The position numbers and the translations under genes are program-made. Below are positions 62,400-64,000 of a stretch of DNA of 64,000 bases, piece by piece. Positions within the stretch are counted from its first letter, which is position 1, and every line of letters begins with the position of its first letter. The notes under the pieces are model-generated. The model made no database searches, was not told where the DNA came from, and saw only the letters and a program-made list of their open reading frames with translations. This stretch comes from Hydractinia symbiolongicarpus (lineage: Eukaryota > Cnidaria > Hydrozoa > Anthoathecata > Hydractiniidae). Where the stretch lies: contig NC_079886.1 of the NCBI RefSeq assembly GCF_029227915.1, forward strand, positions 14,317,001 to 14,381,000. The letters run 5' to 3'.

Positions 62400-64000
62400 A
62401 GGTGGTCATCAATCTAGTCCTTTCAGTCTCATTGGACTACGATGTTTTAAGTCGTTTTTATGAACACCCGGCTCTATAAACGCTGCTAAGTACGGGCAAA
62501 AGCCTTCAAAGCCTGTAATATGGTCTTTTGCGGCCTAATAAGGACTCTAGACGTAAATGACGTGGTTCCGCCTGCCCAAACTGGTGGCCACCGGTATAGT
62601 CCTTTCAGTCTCATTGGAATACGATGTTTTCAGTCGTCTTCCTGAGCACCACGCAATAAGAACGCTGTTAAGTACGTGCACAGGCCTTCAAAGCCTGTAA
62701 TGTGTCCCTTTACAGCCTAATATGGACTCTACACGAAAATCACGTGGTTCTACGTGCCAAGACAGGTGGCCATCGGTCGACTTCTTATAGTCTCGTTGGA
62801 CTACGATGTAATAAGTCATTTTTCTGAGCATCAGGCACTAAGAACGCTGCTAGCTACATGCACAGGCCTCTCAAGCTTGTAATATGTCTTTTTATGGCCT
62901 AATCAAGACTTTACACGTGAATCACCTAGTTCCACGTGCCCAGGCAGGTGGCCACCGGTCGAGTTTCTTTAGTCTCATTGGACTACGATGATTTAAGTCG
63001 TTTTCCTGAGCACCAGTCTCTAAGAACGTTGTTAAGTGCGGGCAAATGCCTTCAAAGCGTGTAATATGGTCTTTTACGACCTATAAAGGACTCTAGACGT
63101 AAATGACATGGTTCCACCATCCTCAAACTGGTGGTTACCGGTCTAGTCATTTCAGTCTCATTGGACTACGTTGTAAAAAATCGTTTTCCTGAGCACCAGG
63201 TACTAAATTGCTGGTAAATACGTGCACAGGCCTTTAAAGACTATAAAATGTCCTTTCATGGCCTAATCAGGAATCTACATGTATATCACCTAGTTCAACG
63301 TGCCCAGACAGGTGGCCATCGGCGAGTTCTTTTAGCCTATTTGGACTACGACGTATTAAGTCGTTTTCCTGAGCACTGGGCTCCAAGAACGCTGCTAAGT
63401 ACGTGCAAAAGCCTTTAAAACCTATAATATGTCCTTTTATGGCCTAATCAGGACTCTACACGTATATCACCTGGTTCCACCTGCCCAAACAGGTGGCCAC
63501 GGATCTAGCCCTTTCAGTCTCACTGGACTACGATATAATAAGTCGTTTTCCTGAGCACTAGGTGCTAAATTTCTGGTAATTACGTGCACAGGACTTTAAA
63601 GCCTATAATATGTCCTTGTATGGCCTAATCAAGACTCTACACGTATATCACCTGGTTCCACGTGGCCAGACAGGTGGCCATCGGTCGACTTCTTATAGTT
63701 TCATTGCACTACGACGTATTAAGTCGAATTCCTGAGCACCAGGCTCTAAAAACGCTCCTAAGTACGGGCAAAAGCCTTCAAAGCCTGTAATGTGTCTTTT
63801 TACAGCCTAAAATGGACTCTACACTTAATCACCTGGTTCTACGTGCCCAGACAGGAGGCCATCGGTGCAGTTCTTTCAGTCTCGTTGGACTACCATGTAT
63901 TAAGTCGTTTTCCTGTGCACGAGGCACTAAGAACGCTGCTAACTACGTGCACAGGACTCTAAAGCCTATAGTATGTCCTTTTATGGCCTAATCAGGACTC
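62400..64000 (+). repeat. B block alpha, copy 5 (runs off the window)
   Basis: Matches about 30,844-32,610 at offset 31,556, reduced by one monomer after about 62,800, and therefore also the start of the B array at 21.5-23.1 kb. The last bases of the window still follow this order, so the repeat continues beyond 64,000. Confidence 0.8.

Larger units (their letters stand above)
21391..64000 (+). repeat. Satellite array, subfamily B (~182 bp monomers)
   Basis: About 234 head-to-tail monomers related to A at about 72% identity without gaps, in the same orientation. Anchors at 21,435, 21,617, 21,799, 21,981 and 22,163 show a 182 bp period. Typical words are AAGTCGTTTTCCTGAGCACC, GGCTCTAAGAACGC, TAAGTACG and GGACTCTAGACGTAAATGAC. 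Two main types tend to alternate. Ba carries TATGTCCTTTTATGGCC, TATATCACCTGG and CCACGTGCCCAGACAGGTGG. Bb carries TATGGTCTTTTGCGGCC, AAATGACGTGG and CCACCTGCCCAAACAGGTGG. G+C is about 48%, with 8 CpG in a typical Bb monomer. Odd lengths include 168 bp (14 bp deletion), ~162 bp, ~133 bp, ~207 bp and ~215 bp. No gene or mobile element interrupts it, and it runs off the right edge. Confidence 0.97.

Noticed and set aside
1-64000. CRISPR array
   Set aside because: Repeats are ~182 bp and directly adjacent, with no unique spacers and no cas genes.
1-64000. CENP-B box in the monomer
   Set aside because: I looked for TTCG followed by A and CGGG with the right spacing on both strands. TACGGGCAAA and CCTTCGAAG occur in B but not in that arrangement.
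21391-64000. Hammerhead ribozyme core, as found in some animal satellites
   Set aside because: CTGAGCACC in B superficially resembles CTGATGA, but the conserved CTGANGA and GAAA parts and a matching stem arrangement are not present on either strand.
21391-64000. TATA-box promoter at GCCTATAATATG
   Set aside because: The word is simply part of the monomer and occurs about once per Ba unit. Nothing downstream suggests a transcript.
1-64000. Naming the species or a known satellite family
   Set aside because: The ~182 bp length resembles many plant and animal centromeric repeats, but I do not recognise the sequence. A database search of one A and one Ba/Bb monomer would decide.

Overview
The whole 64 kb window is tandemly repeated satellite DNA. 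I see no gene, RNA gene, transposon, CRISPR array or other unique sequence. The repeat unit is about 182 bp, and every monomer I followed runs head to tail in the same orientation; the recurring TAATAT(G/T)G word serves as position 1 of the monomer. There are roughly 350 monomers, and the array runs off both window edges. A gene-free array of ~180 bp monomers with nested higher-order repeats (HORs) and no transposon insertions is typical of eukaryotic centromeric, pericentromeric or other heterochromatic satellites. I do not recognise the family and cannot name the species. CpG is close to its expected frequency, which weakly favours a genome without heavy CpG methylation, for example many invertebrates.

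Layout. Positions 1-21,390 are subfamily A (typical words CCTGCGCAGG, AGTCCTATAAAGGCTG, TTCATTAGCGCC). Positions 21,391-64,000 are subfamily B (CCTGAGCACCAGG, GGACTCTAGACGTAAATGAC, TTTAAAGCCTATAATATG). A typical A and a typical B monomer align without gaps over 182 positions at about 72% identity (counted by eye), so they are old sister subfamilies. The switch is abrupt: one chimeric 73 bp monomer, next to a small fold-back and duplication scar.

Within A, an 11.94 kb superunit (1-11,940) is followed by a second copy. Where they align, the first 1.7 kb of the two copies are about 99.6% identical. The second copy has lost about 5.86 kb, and three more partial copies follow before the boundary. 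Within B, two monomer types (Ba, Bb) tend to alternate as a ~364 bp dimer. On top of this lie many recent block duplications: 545, 908, 1,075/1,077 and 1,440 bp periods, ~2.1 kb blocks 3.09 and 5.04 kb apart, a multi-copy 2-3 kb block at 21.4, 30.8, 34.5, 36.8 and 62.4 kb, and a 0.75 kb block repeated 27.25 kb away.

The most interesting signal is inside the monomer. A dyad-symmetric element near positions 53-72 is kept in several variants whose two arms change together. A CACGTG word sits at 44-49 in A and at 54-59 in Ba, a shift of ten bases. Recurrent internal deletions (22 bp in A, 14 bp in B) fall in the same AT-rich segment around position 1. These features suggest protein binding or DNA-structure constraint, but this is inference. 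Open frames of 60-98 codons occur because single frames happen to be open in some variants; they are not genes.
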